A stretch of 64,000 bases of DNA, from contig JAEXHI010000011.1 in the NCBI GenBank assembly GCA_023450085.1, positions 24,809 through 88,808 on the forward strand. Reading direction: 5' to 3'. The notes under the pieces were generated by a model. It saw nothing but the letters and a program-made list of their open reading frames with translations. It ran no database searches and had not been told where the DNA came from. This stretch comes from Bacteroidota bacterium (GTDB lineage Bacteria > Bacteroidota > Bacteroidia > Sphingobacteriales > Sphingobacteriaceae). Positions 43,462 to 52,697 of this stretch are shown here, in pieces. The first letter of the stretch is position 1. Each line of letters opens with the position of its first letter. The position numbers and the translations under genes are program-made.

Positions 43462-44544
43462 ATGAAAAACACCGCTTTAACCGAGAAACACATTTCGTTG
43501 GGCGCCAAGATGGTTCCTTTTGCAGGTTACAATATGCCTGTGCAATATGAAGGTATTAATGCAGAACACGCAACGGTGCGTAATGCTGTAGGCGTTTTTG
43601 ATGTAAGCCACATGGGCGAATTTATCCTTAAAGGCGAAAATGCCTTGGATTTAATTCAACGTGTAACGAGTAATGATGCCTCGAAACTTTATGACGGCAA
43701 AATCCAATATTCATGTTTGCCTAACGAAACTGGCGGTATTGTTGACGACCTTTTGGTTTATCGTATTGACGAAAAAACATACATGTTGGTGGTGAACGCT
43801 TCGAACATTGATAAAGACTGGAATTGGATTCAAAAGTTCAACGATAAGGATGTGGAGATGCACAATATCTCTGATAAAACTTCTTTATTGGCAGTGCAAG
43901 GGCCTAAAGCAGCGGATGCTTTACAGTCGCTAACAGATATTGATTTGGCTTCGATGGAGTACTACAGCTTCAAAAAAGGCAAATTTGCAGGTGTTGATAA
44001 TGTATTGGTTTCGGCAACGGGTTATACTGGTGCTGGTGGCTTTGAGATTTATTTCGAAAACCAATACGCCGACCAAATTTGGGACGCTATTTTCAAAGCA
44101 GGTGCTGAGTTTGGCATTAAACCAATTGGTTTGGGCGCTCGTGATACCTTACGTTTGGAAATGGGCTTCTGTTTGTATGGTAATGATATTGATGATACCA
44201 CGTCGCCAATTGAGGCTGGTTTAGGTTGGGTAACCAAGTTTACCAAAGAGTTTACCAACTCGGCAGCTTTACTTGCTCAAAAAGAAGCAGGAGTAAGCCG
44301 TAAATTGGTAGGTTTTGAAATGATTGACAGAGGTATCCCTCGTCATGATTATGTGATTGTTGATGCTGATGGAAATCAGATCGGTAAAGTAACTTCGGGT
44401 ACACAATCGCCATCATTGCAAAAAGCAATTGGTATTGCTTATGTAGCTAAAGAATTTGCCAAAGAAGGCACTGAAATCTTTATAGACATTAGAAACAATA
44501 AAGTAAAAGCCAAAGTAGTTAAGTTCCCTTTCTTGAAAAAATAA
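43462..44544 (+). CDS. gcvT: Aminomethyltransferase, T protein of the glycine cleavage system
   Basis: 360 residues. GcvT releases ammonia from the aminomethyl-lipoyl H protein and makes 5,10-methylene-tetrahydrofolate. Motifs: AGYNMPVQYEGI and VGVFDVSHMGEF at the N terminus, TSNDASKL, GGIVDDLLVYR (folate-binding region), SATGYTGAGGFEIYF, and GLGARDTLRLEMGFCLYGNDID. Start and length match the family. The other glycine-cleavage genes (gcvH, gcvP) are not adjacent, as is common in Bacteroidota. It is followed after 67 bases by comB in the same direction. Confidence 0.96.
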   Translation: MKNTALTEKHISLGAKMVPFAGYNMPVQYEGINAEHATVRNAVGVFDVSHMGEFILKGENALDLIQRVTSNDASKLYDGKIQYSCLPNETGGIVDDLLVYRIDEKTYMLVVNASNIDKDWNWIQKFNDKDVEMHNISDKTSLLAVQGPKAADALQSLTDIDLASMEYYSFKKGKFAGVDNVLVSATGYTGAGGFEIYFENQYADQIWDAIFKAGAEFGIKPIGLGARDTLRLEMGFCLYGNDIDDTTSPIEAGLGWVTKFTKEFTNSAALLAQKEAGVSRKLVGFEMIDRGIPRHDYVIVDADGNQIGKVTSGTQSPSLQKAIGIAYVAKEFAKEGTEIFIDIRNNKVKAKVVKFPFLKK

Positions 44545-44556
44545 GATTTGCGTATG

Positions 44557-44588
44557 GCGTTAGGCGTTTTAATTTTAACGCTTAGCGC
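44557..44588. terminator. Imperfect hairpin between gcvT and comB
   Basis: GCGTTAGGCGTT (44557-44568) and AACGCTTAGCGC (44577-44588) pair at 10 of 12 positions. No T run follows, so it may be a repeat or a processing hairpin rather than a terminator. Confidence 0.4.
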
Positions 44589-44611
44589 TAAACGCTTAAC
44601 CCCTTCGTATT

Positions 44612-45322
44612 ATGCCCAAAATTGAAGTTTGTTTAACGCCTGCCTTGCTCGATTTATATCCAATCGAAAACAGTATAGTTGTAGTGATTGATATTTTAAG
44701 AGCTACCTCTTCTATTACTTATGGTATCGAGAATGGTGCTGAAGCCATTATCCCAGTGATGAATGTGGAGGATTGTTTGGCTTATGCTGATCAGGGTTAT
44801 TTGTTAGCGGCAGAACGTAATGGGGAAGTGGTTGAAGGCTATGATTTTGGGAATTCTCCTTTCTCTTACACTGCCGAAAAAGTAGCGGGAAAAACGATTG
44901 TACTTACTACCACCAATGGTACAAAAGCCATGCATTTGGCACAAGAAAGAGCTTATCAAGTTATTGTGGGTTCTTTTCTTAATCTTTCTGCAATTTGCGA
45001 TTATCTCAAGAAAGAAAACAAAGATGTTTTATTGTTGTGTGCGGGTTGGAAGGATAATTTCAATTTAGAAGATACTTTATTTGCCGGTGCTGTTGTGGAA
45101 CAGCTTCAAGGTGATTTTACTGTTGGTGATGATTCTAGTGTAGCAGCACTGGATATGTACCAATTGGCCAAAGGCGATTTACGTGGGTATCTTCAAAAAT
45201 CTTCGCATAACCATCGCTTAATTAAGCTGAATATCGAAGAAGATGTTCGCTTCTGCTTAAAAATTGATGTTTGCAAAGCTATTCCTGTATTACAAGGTGA
45301 AATTTTGGTAGCGCTGGCTTAA
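44612..45322 (+). CDS. comB: 2-phosphosulfolactate phosphatase family protein (ComB)
   Basis: 236 residues. The ComB family signature is present: VVVIDILRATSSI near 24-36, LLAAERNGEVVEGYDFGNSP, TIVLTTTNGTKAM, and LLCAGWKDNFNLEDTLFAGAVV. In methanogens ComB removes phosphate from 2-phosphosulfolactate on the way to coenzyme M. Bacteria with a single comB and no coenzyme M presumably use sulfolactate or a related compound, or the enzyme has another acid substrate, so the activity is assigned by family only. The neighbours (gcvT, phospholipase C) give no support for a sulfolactate pathway. Confidence 0.85.
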   Translation: MPKIEVCLTPALLDLYPIENSIVVVIDILRATSSITYGIENGAEAIIPVMNVEDCLAYADQGYLLAAERNGEVVEGYDFGNSPFSYTAEKVAGKTIVLTTTNGTKAMHLAQERAYQVIVGSFLNLSAICDYLKKENKDVLLLCAGWKDNFNLEDTLFAGAVVEQLQGDFTVGDDSSVAALDMYQLAKGDLRGYLQKSSHNHRLIKLNIEEDVRFCLKIDVCKAIPVLQGEILVALA

Positions 45323-45470
45323 TTTCTTTTTCTCCGTTGTTGATTTTCTTGTTTCCCTCTTTTATTTAGGTTTTTGTAAAACGAATGTTACTTAATGTTG
45401 GGTTAAACTTCTCTAAACAATAAAGTTCTAACTTGCATAAGTAAAACAAAACGAAATCAAATAAAACTAA

Positions 45471-47996
45471 ATGAACGGTAGAAGGGAATTTTTGCGAAAG
45501 TCGCTGTTGCTGTCTGGCGCTGCGGGTTTAGCCAATACAATGCCATTATCCATCCAAAAGGCACTAGCCATAGATCCTAAAGACGGGAGTACTTTTTATG
45601 ATGCAGAACACGTAGTAATTCTTATGCAAGAGAATCGCTCTTTTGACCATACTTTTGGTAGTTTGCAGGGCGTGAGGGGATTTAACGACCCTAGAGCGGT
45701 TACCTTGCCTGATCAAAAACCTGTATGGTTCCAAACCGATGCACTTGGAAAGACTTACGCTCCCTTTCGTTTGAACATTAAAGATACCAAGGTGACTTGG
45801 ATGGGCTCATTACCACATTCTAGAGCTAGCCAAGTAGATGCTTATAACCAAGGTAAATATGATCAATGGCTTTTGGCAAAGAAATCTGGAAATAAGCAAT
45901 ATGCGCACATGCCGTTAACCATGGGTTATTACACTCGTGAGGACTTGCCTTTTTATTATGCCATGGCCGATGCTTTTACCGTATGCGACCATAACTTTTG
46001 CTCGGCAATGACCAGCACTACGCCCAACCGTTCTTTCTTTTGGACGGGAAAAATTAGTAATGTAGAAAATGGATTGCCAAAGGCCAATATCAGAAATGAC
46101 AATTTTGCCTATGGCAAACATACTTGGAAAACATTTCCAGAACTATTGCAGGAAAATCAGATCAATTGGAAGTTCTACCAAAACGAAACCAGTTGTGGCG
46201 GAGGCTTTAAAGGAGAGGAACGTTCATGGTTGGCCAACTTCGGCTGTAACTTGCTGGAGTTCTTTAAGGCCTATAATGTGAAGTTTAAGGATAAATATGT
46301 AGAGAACCTTAAGAAGCAAGTGGAAACGCTCCCTGTTGAAATTACCAAATTGCAGGAAGAAAGTCCTTCGAGCGAAGAAGCGGCTAAAAAAATATCAAAA
46401 AGCGTAACCGATAAAACAACTGCCTTAGAAAATGCCACTAAAGAACTCAATCAATGGGGTGAAGCTGAATTTGCAAAATTAAGCATCCAGCAAAAGGAGC
46501 TTTTCAATAGGGCCTTTGTGGTCAATAAAGGAGATAAAAATTACCGACAAACAGCTACTTTAAAGCATAATGACAATGGTGTAGAAAGAGAGTTGGTAGT
46601 GCCAAAAGGTGATATTTTGTATCAGTTTAGAAAAGACGTGAACGAAGGTAAGCTGCCAACAGTTTCGTGGTTGGCTGGTCCACAAAATTTTTCAGACCAT
46701 CCGAGTGCACCATGGTATGGTTCATGGTTAATTTCAGAGATTGTGGATATTTTAACGAAGAACCCAGAGGTTTGGAAAAAGACCATTTTTATAGTTACAT
46801 ACGACGAAAATGATGGTTACTATGACCATGTAGTACCATTCTCTGTACCGGATGCGACCAAACCAGACACAGGAAAAGTTTCCGCTGGGATTGATACCGA
46901 AATTGAACAAGTACGTTTGGCACATGAAGTAGCGCATGGTGTTCCGCAAAAACAAGCTAGGGAAGCAGCCATAGGTTTAGGTTTTAGGGTGCCTATGTTG
47001 GTGGCTTCGCCATGGAGCAGGGGAGGAAAGGTTTGCTCTGAAGTTTTTGACCATACTTCTACCTTGCAATTTTTGGAAAACTTCCTGAATAAAAAATATA
47101 AAAAGAAGATTAAGATAGATAACATTAGTGCTTGGCGCCGTACCATCTGCGGTGATTTGACTTCTGTTTTTGAGCCATTTAGCGCAGGTAAAGAAAGTTT
47201 ACCTTTTCAAAATAGAAATGAATTTATCTCTTTAATCCATAATGCCAAGTTCAAAAAGGAGCCTGGTAATTTTACTGAATTGGATGAAGCAGCCATTGCA
47301 AAAGTAAAAAAGGAAATCAAGTTTGATGACTTGATGGTTCCGCAGGAAAAAGGGGTTAGAAAGGCATTAGCTTTGCCTTATCAATTGGAAGCCACGGGAA
47401 GCTTAAGTGCAGATAAAAAATCATTCTCGATAAAGATGAAAGCCGGCAATCAGGTTTTTGCCGACCGCTCTGCTGGGGCTCCCTTCAATGTATATTCTCC
47501 TTTAACTTATAAAGCAGATAAAGTAGCAGAAGTTGGTAGAAATTGGTCTTTTGCGGTAAAAGCGGGTGACGAAATCAGCTACCAATGGCCATTGCAAAAA
47601 TTTGGTGAAGAAAAATACGACTTGAGGTTGCATGGTCCCAATGGTTTTTTCAGGAATTTCAGAGGGAACGCCATCGACCCTTTAACGATTGAGTTTTCGG
47701 CAGAACTCAATAGGCTAACCAAAAAGCCAACAGGCAAGGTACTCATTACTTTGAACAACACTTCAAATCAACAACTAACGGTACAGGTTAACGATAAATC
47801 ATATGACCAAGCCCCCTTAAAAAAGGAATTGTCTGCCGGAGCTAAAGGAACGTTGTTAATTGACATTGCTAAAAATCACCATTGGTACGATATTGAAGTT
47901 AAAGTACAGGGCAACGAGTCCTTTTACCAGCAGTTTGCGGGGCACATTGAAACGGGAAGTACCAGCTTCACCGATCCGTTAATGGGCCGTGTTTGA
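45471..47996 (+). CDS. Phosphocholine-type phospholipase C, Tat-exported
   Basis: 841 residues. The N terminus has a twin-arginine signal, GRREFLRKSLLLSGAAGL, so folded export is expected. The catalytic domain of the acid phosphatase/phospholipase C superfamily follows (about 45-590): VVILMQENRSFDHTFGSLQGVRGF with the metal/nucleophile region, SASTTPNRSFFW-like (here TSTTPNRSFFWTG), and TYDENDGYYDHVVPF. Two C-terminal beta-sandwich modules (about 610-840) are typical of the PlcH/PlcN group. These enzymes cleave phosphatidylcholine or sphingomyelin in the periplasm or outside. Its last 18 bases overlap the end of the convergent patatin gene. Confidence 0.92.
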   Translation: MNGRREFLRKSLLLSGAAGLANTMPLSIQKALAIDPKDGSTFYDAEHVVILMQENRSFDHTFGSLQGVRGFNDPRAVTLPDQKPVWFQTDALGKTYAPFRLNIKDTKVTWMGSLPHSRASQVDAYNQGKYDQWLLAKKSGNKQYAHMPLTMGYYTREDLPFYYAMADAFTVCDHNFCSAMTSTTPNRSFFWTGKISNVENGLPKANIRNDNFAYGKHTWKTFPELLQENQINWKFYQNETSCGGGFKGEERSWLANFGCNLLEFFKAYNVKFKDKYVENLKKQVETLPVEITKLQEESPSSEEAAKKISKSVTDKTTALENATKELNQWGEAEFAKLSIQQKELFNRAFVVNKGDKNYRQTATLKHNDNGVERELVVPKGDILYQFRKDVNEGKLPTVSWLAGPQNFSDHPSAPWYGSWLISEIVDILTKNPEVWKKTIFIVTYDENDGYYDHVVPFSVPDATKPDTGKVSAGIDTEIEQVRLAHEVAHGVPQKQAREAAIGLGFRVPMLVASPWSRGGKVCSEVFDHTSTLQFLENFLNKKYKKKIKIDNISAWRRTICGDLTSVFEPFSAGKESLPFQNRNEFISLIHNAKFKKEPGNFTELDEAAIAKVKKEIKFDDLMVPQEKGVRKALALPYQLEATGSLSADKKSFSIKMKAGNQVFADRSAGAPFNVYSPLTYKADKVAEVGRNWSFAVKAGDEISYQWPLQKFGEEKYDLRLHGPNGFFRNFRGNAIDPLTIEFSAELNRLTKKPTGKVLITLNNTSNQQLTVQVNDKSYDQAPLKKELSAGAKGTLLIDIAKNHHWYDIEVKVQGNESFYQQFAGHIETGSTSFTDPLMGRV

Positions 47997-48791
47997 GTTG
48001 CTGAAGCCTATTAAGGGATTTCTTTGCGCCGCAAGAAGTTGTTGAAAGCTTTCACTGTCTCTGATGGTTTTCAACGCTTCTTCGTGAGCCAGCCAGTAAA
48101 TGGTTTCTGCTTTTCTGGTATCAAAGGTGTTGATTTCGCCCATGCCTTTGGGTTCGATCATCAAGTTGCAGAACCTGGATTTTCTTTCCATGTCGTGGTT
48201 AATGGACATGATGGCGGCTCTCTGCATTAATCTAGTAATGCCTACAATTTTGTCTACTGCTTTTAAATGGTTGCAAGTTGAGCCAATGATATAGTCGCTG
48301 TTGTTTAACAATGGTTCTACAGGGAAATTATTCAATACCCCACCGTCTACATGCATATGGTTGTGGATCATAATGGGTTTAAATACTCCAGGGATACAGC
48401 ATGAAGCGTGTATTGCTCTAATTAAAGGCCCTTTGCTAAAATAAGCAACATTCCCTTCACTAAAATTAGTGGTACAAATGGTTAAAGGCGTTTTTAAATC
48501 TTCAATATGTGCAGGAAGGTATTCTTTAAAAATATCTCCCGTTTTTTCAATGTTCACCAAGCCTAATGATCCCAATGCTGGTCTTACAAACTTAATTAGG
48601 CGAGTTTTCATGAAGATGTTAAAAGCCTCTTCTGGGTCGATACCAGCCGCATAAAAAGCACCAGCAATTGAACCTGCACTGGTTCCTACAATATGGTCAA
48701 ATTTAATTCCTGTTTTCTTTAGGGCACTCAGCACGCCTAAATGGGCAATGCCTCTTATTCCGCCTCCACTTAATACAATCCCGATTTTCAT
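47979..48791 (-). CDS. Patatin-like phospholipase
   Basis: 270 residues, no signal peptide. Patatin features: oxyanion loop SGGGIRG at residues 8-14, nucleophile Ser38 in GTSAG (36-40), and catalytic Asp149 in VDGG. The Ser-Asp dyad hydrolyses acyl esters of phospholipids; the absence of export signal suggests a cytoplasmic or membrane-facing enzyme, in the style of RssA/NTE-like proteins. It converges on the phospholipase C gene with an 18-bp tail overlap. Confidence 0.9.
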   Translation of the reverse strand: MKIGIVLSGGGIRGIAHLGVLSALKKTGIKFDHIVGTSAGSIAGAFYAAGIDPEEAFNIFMKTRLIKFVRPALGSLGLVNIEKTGDIFKEYLPAHIEDLKTPLTICTTNFSEGNVAYFSKGPLIRAIHASCCIPGVFKPIMIHNHMHVDGGVLNNFPVEPLLNNSDYIIGSTCNHLKAVDKIVGITRLMQRAAIMSINHDMERKSRFCNLMIEPKGMGEINTFDTRKAETIYWLAHEEALKTIRDSESFQQLLAAQRNPLIGFSNSNTAH

Positions 48792-48876
48792 ATGTGTGTT
48801 AATGTGATAGTTGTTAATATGATAATTGGATAATGTGATAATTTGCTAATTAGGCCATCATCCCATTCTCTAATCA

Positions 48877-49914
48877 TTATTTACTTGGTTTTGGCTTATA
48901 CTTTGATTTCGTTAAAATGGTTTGAGCATCAGTGTCAGCCATTAATTGTTGCAAGGTTACGTCTGGGTTTTCTTTCATGTATTTCCTTACTATTTGCCAG
49001 CCTGTCCATACGCCCAGTTTTGGAGCCGATTCATTCCTTTCTCCTAACCCAGGAGTAAATGGCCCTTCACTTAAAAACACCTGTATTTTTTGGTAATCTG
49101 TTTCGTAAAGCAAATTACTTTCTAAATAGTAGGCCCAAAGTTCTGTTTCGAAGCTTTTACACCAATCAAGCTGTTTTTGGGTATAGCCAATTTTAACGCT
49201 ATCCGGTGTGCCTTCGGGCATAATTTGATCCATAAAGTACAATATTTTACCATTATAAACCATTTTTGCCAACAAGCTGCGATCTTCATCTCTCTCCTTA
49301 AATAGATTTTCACGTACGTAATATTCGCTTACTCGAGGAACAATATATTCAGGGGTAAATCGTCTGGAAATGTATAAAGGGATACTTTTTACCAGTGCAC
49401 CGTAAAACTTGCTATCCTTGCCTAAAAACATATCCAAGCCAATGCCTACGTAGTCATCTCCAATGGGGGTCTGGTAAGCAAATCCAGATAGGAAACCTAT
49501 GAAACGGGGCATAGGGGCTTTAGGATAATAGTATTTAATGTATTTAAATGCTTGGGTTAAATCACCTTCAACTTTGTTAAGGTTGGGGAATACGCTATCT
49601 ACCTCCTTGTTAAGATCGGTATAAGCTTTGTCCTCATAAATACCCTGAAGCACTTCTAGGCTGGTAAAGCTATCATTACCCACCATTTTGTTAATGAAGT
49701 CTTCGTAAAATGCACCGTATTTTTTGTGCAATAAGCTATCTGTTAATTTAATGTCTTTTCCTCGGTGTTGATATAGATCTTGATCAAATCTTTCTATTTT
49801 TATGGCAAGATCAATTTTGCTCACATCGGGCTTGCTGCTGTTGCTGCACGAAAAAAATAGGGCGGCGCACAAAAAAAATAAATAACTTTGGCGAAGTTTC
49901 AATAGCTGTGTCAT
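48877..49914 (-). CDS. gldB: Gliding motility lipoprotein GldB
   Basis: 345 residues from the ATG at 49914 (a TTG three codons upstream is rejected). Lipobox FFSC, lipid Cys at 23. The protein matches GldB: IERFDQDLYQ near the N terminus, KYYYPKAPMPRFIGFLSGF, and GIGLDMFLGKDSKFY, then the C-terminal FTPGLGERNESAPKLGVWTGWQIV. GldB was found by its need for gliding in Flavobacterium johnsoniae, yet it also occurs in non-gliders. A TATATTTG box lies only six bases before the ATG (49921-49928), so the message may have almost no leader. It is divergent from the OMP gene, next to nadE, a neighbourhood seen in other Bacteroidota as I recall. Confidence 0.9.
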   Translation of the reverse strand: MTQLLKLRQSYLFFLCAALFFSCSNSSKPDVSKIDLAIKIERFDQDLYQHRGKDIKLTDSLLHKKYGAFYEDFINKMVGNDSFTSLEVLQGIYEDKAYTDLNKEVDSVFPNLNKVEGDLTQAFKYIKYYYPKAPMPRFIGFLSGFAYQTPIGDDYVGIGLDMFLGKDSKFYGALVKSIPLYISRRFTPEYIVPRVSEYYVRENLFKERDEDRSLLAKMVYNGKILYFMDQIMPEGTPDSVKIGYTQKQLDWCKSFETELWAYYLESNLLYETDYQKIQVFLSEGPFTPGLGERNESAPKLGVWTGWQIVRKYMKENPDVTLQQLMADTDAQTILTKSKYKPKPSK

Positions 49915-50011
49915 TGATAACAAATATATAAACTACAGGGTAGGAAACCATCATCATTTACAAAATCATGATGTAGCCCTAACAATTTAAAAACAACAAA
50001 AATCTTTGTTC

Positions 50012-50662
50012 ATGAAAAGAATACTTTTAGCATCATTACTTATCATTGCCACTACACAAGTTTTTGCGCAAGTGAGATTAGGACTTACCGCACATCCTAA
50101 CTTTGGATTTCTGAAAGTAGAAAATGGAAAAGGTAATGGTGTAAGTACTGGTTTTAGCTACGGCTTAATGAGTGATTTTGAGTTTGCAGAAAACTACAGC
50201 TTTGCTACTGGTTTAACCGTAACCACTATTAATGGAAAAGCCTCGATCTTGAACTATGAACCTTTTAGTCTACTTTCTAGTTCCAGCACTAACTCTGCTG
50301 AATACGATGTAAAGTTTAAGATGCAGTACATTGAAATTCCACTATCTGTTAAATTAAAGACAGATGAGAATAATGGTATTAAATGGTATGGACAATTTGG
50401 TTTAACGGCTGATATCCGTATTGGCGCTAGACAGGATGTGAAAAGTGGTAATATTGTATATGCTGATAACACCAAGGCAACTGATCTTACTAAATTTTTA
50501 AGAGCAGGAATGATCATAGGTGGTGGAATGGAATATCGTTTAAGTGGAAAAACCAGCTTATTGACTGGCTTAACGTATAACAACGGCTTAACCAATATTG
50601 CAAAAAATAACGAATCTATTCGCAACCATTATGTTGGGTTAAATATTGGCGTGTTTTTTTAA
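50012..50662 (+). CDS. Outer-membrane beta-barrel protein (PorT-like family)
   Basis: 216 residues from the ATG at 50012; an in-frame TTG two codons upstream is ignored. A signal peptide (KRILLASLLIIATTQVFA) is followed by strands with aromatic alternation: SYGLMSDFEF, YSFATGLTVTT, MQYIEIPLSVKLK, WYGQFGLTADIRIG, GMIIGGGMEYRL, and a final HYVGLNIGVFF strand ending in Phe as is usual for outer-membrane barrels. It belongs to the porin-like outer-membrane beta-barrel domain family; the role is unknown. Confidence 0.82.
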   Translation: MKRILLASLLIIATTQVFAQVRLGLTAHPNFGFLKVENGKGNGVSTGFSYGLMSDFEFAENYSFATGLTVTTINGKASILNYEPFSLLSSSSTNSAEYDVKFKMQYIEIPLSVKLKTDENNGIKWYGQFGLTADIRIGARQDVKSGNIVYADNTKATDLTKFLRAGMIIGGGMEYRLSGKTSLLTGLTYNNGLTNIAKNNESIRNHYVGLNIGVFF

Positions 50663-50685
50663 AACCGCTAAAGCCCATTCAAATC

Positions 50686-50714
50686 AAACAAGCTCCATTT
50701 GGGCTTGTTTTTTA
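50686..50714 (+). terminator. Terminator of the outer-membrane barrel gene
   Basis: AAACAAGC (50686-50693) and GCTTGTTT (50703-50710), nine-base loop, then TTTT. Confidence 0.75.
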
Positions 50715-50736
50715 TATTTATAGTACAATACAGACC

Positions 50737-52377
50737 ATGAAAATAGCACTGGCACAACTTAATTACCATATTGGAAATTTCGAAAACAACACTCAAAAAA
50801 TCATTGCAAATATAGCCGCGGCAAAAGCCAAAGGGGCTGATGTGGTGGTGTTTGCTGAGTTGGCAATCAGTGGTTATCCACCTCGCGATTTTCTGGAATA
50901 CGAAGACTTTATATCGCTTTGCGAAAAGGCTGCACAGGAAATAGCAGCGCATTGCACTGACATTGCCTGTGTAGTAGGTTTACCTATTAAAAATCCTGTA
51001 ATTGAAGGGAAGGATTTATTCAATGCGGCTTATTTTATTGCTGACGGTAAGGTACAGCAAGTGGTAAAAAAAGCATTGCTTCCTACTTACGATGTGTTTG
51101 ATGAATACCGTTATTTTGAACCTAATACGGTATTTGATTGTGTAGAATTTAAGGGTAAGAAAATTGCCCTTACCATTTGTGAAGACCTTTGGAACATTAA
51201 CGACAATCCTTTGTACGTTTCGTGCCCAATGGACGAATTGATTAAGCAACAGCCAGATTTGATGATCAATATTGCTGCTTCGCCTTTTGATTATGGCCAT
51301 GACGAAGACCGCATTAAAATTTTGGCAGACAACGCCAAGAAATATCAATTGCCTTTGTTTTATGTGAACCAAGTAGGCGCACAAACGGAAATTATTTTTG
51401 ATGGTGGTTCATTGGTATTTGACCAAGAGGGGGCATTAAAAGCCGAAATGAAATATTTTGAAGAAGACCTTCAGCTATTTGATTTGGACGAAGTGCAGAA
51501 TGTTAAGAACAAATATCCTGCTGCAGAACGTGCTTCGGATATTGAACAGATACATGATGCGCTGATTTTAGGCATCAAGGATTACTTTGCTAAATCTGGT
51601 TTTAAGAAAGCAGTTTTAGGATTATCAGGTGGCATTGACTCGGCAGTAGTTTGTGCTTTAGCATGTAAGGCTTTAGGTGCCGAAAATGTAATGGCAGTTT
51701 TGATGCCTTCTAAATATTCTACTGACCACTCCATTAAGGATGCTTTGGATTTGGTGGATAACATTGGTTGTAAACATGAAATTATTCCTATTGCAGCCGC
51801 TGCAGACGCTTTTGATAGTATGTTAGCCAAACCTTTTGAGGGCTTGCCTTTTAACTTGGCCGAAGAAAATATCCAAGCTCGTTCCCGTGGTATTGTGGTG
51901 ATGGCCATGTCCAATAAATTTGGCTATATTCTGCTGAATACCTCTAATAAAAGCGAATGTGCTGTAGGTTATGGTACTTTGTATGGTGATATGTGTGGAG
52001 CCATTAGCGTGATAGGCGATGTGTACAAAACGCAGGTGTTTAATTTGGCCAGATATATCAATAAAGACCAAGAAATTATTCCTGTCAATACCATTGTAAA
52101 GCCACCTTCAGCAGAGTTGCGCCCCGACCAAAAGGACTCTGACTCGTTACCAGAATATGATGTTTTAGACCAAATCCTTTACCAACATATTGAACTGAAA
52201 AAAGGCTCACGTGAAATCATTTCACAGGGCTTTGATGAGGCTTTGGTGAAACGTATTTTGCGTATGGTTAACCTTGCCGAATTTAAGCGTTACCAAACCC
52301 CGCCAATTTTAAGGGTTTCGCCAAAGGCTTTTGGAATGGGCCGTCGCATGCCTATTGTAGGTAAGTATATGGATTAG
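50737..52377 (+). CDS. nadE: Glutamine-dependent NAD+ synthase
   Basis: 546 residues. The N-terminal half is a nitrilase-type glutaminase (CN hydrolase) domain: VVVFAELAISGYPPRDFLEY (Glu), KKALLPTYDVFDEYRYF (Lys), LTICEDLWN (Cys nucleophile). The C-terminal half is the NAD synthase ATP-PPase: VLGLSGGIDSAVVCALA with the SGGxDS P-loop, NKSECAVGYGTLYGD and the KPPSAELRPDQKD loop. It amidates nicotinic acid adenine dinucleotide to NAD+ using glutamine nitrogen. The length fits the two-domain form. Confidence 0.96.
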   Translation: MKIALAQLNYHIGNFENNTQKIIANIAAAKAKGADVVVFAELAISGYPPRDFLEYEDFISLCEKAAQEIAAHCTDIACVVGLPIKNPVIEGKDLFNAAYFIADGKVQQVVKKALLPTYDVFDEYRYFEPNTVFDCVEFKGKKIALTICEDLWNINDNPLYVSCPMDELIKQQPDLMINIAASPFDYGHDEDRIKILADNAKKYQLPLFYVNQVGAQTEIIFDGGSLVFDQEGALKAEMKYFEEDLQLFDLDEVQNVKNKYPAAERASDIEQIHDALILGIKDYFAKSGFKKAVLGLSGGIDSAVVCALACKALGAENVMAVLMPSKYSTDHSIKDALDLVDNIGCKHEIIPIAAAADAFDSMLAKPFEGLPFNLAEENIQARSRGIVVMAMSNKFGYILLNTSNKSECAVGYGTLYGDMCGAISVIGDVYKTQVFNLARYINKDQEIIPVNTIVKPPSAELRPDQKDSDSLPEYDVLDQILYQHIELKKGSREIISQGFDEALVKRILRMVNLAEFKRYQTPPILRVSPKAFGMGRRMPIVGKYMD

Positions 52378-52386
52378 GTTTAGTGG

Positions 52387-52531
52387 CCCTCTCTGCCTAT
52401 CGGCATCTCTCCCTATGTGGGAGAGAGGAGTATAGAGTAAGGTTTGTGGATTATTTTATAGATGCTTTCCAGTAATTGCGATACTGCCTAATTCTCTCTA
52501 CTTCTCAAGGAGAGAGTTAGAGAGAGGTTTT
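52387..52531. repeat. CTCTCT-rich inverted repeat pair
   Basis: Left part CCCTCTCTGCC, CTCTCCC-TATG-TGGGAGAG; right part CTCTCTAC-TTCTC-AAGGAGAGAG and AGAGAGAGG. The ends are complementary in part, and each side also folds alone. It resembles, in style, the element at 58661-58747. Confidence 0.5.
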
Positions 52532-52613
52532 TTCATATAACAGCTGCTAACTTTTTAGGAGACTTACGGGGTTTTTAAACTTCGCAAATATACCTCACGA
52601 TTGAAACTTGTAA

Positions 52614-52697
52614 AAAAGGTGCGCATCTTTTGGTGAAAAGATAACGTACAAATGGACAAAACTACGTTAGTAATTGGGCAAAAGATGCGCATCTTTT
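52614..52697. repeat. Two copies of the palindrome AAAAGRTGCGCATCTTTT
   Basis: AAAAGATGCGCATCTTTT (52680-52697) is a perfect 18-bp palindrome; AAAAGGTGCGCATCTTTT (52614-52631) differs at one base. Centres are 66 bp apart. No gene start lies close by, since lspA runs leftwards towards it from 53435. Confidence 0.7.
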
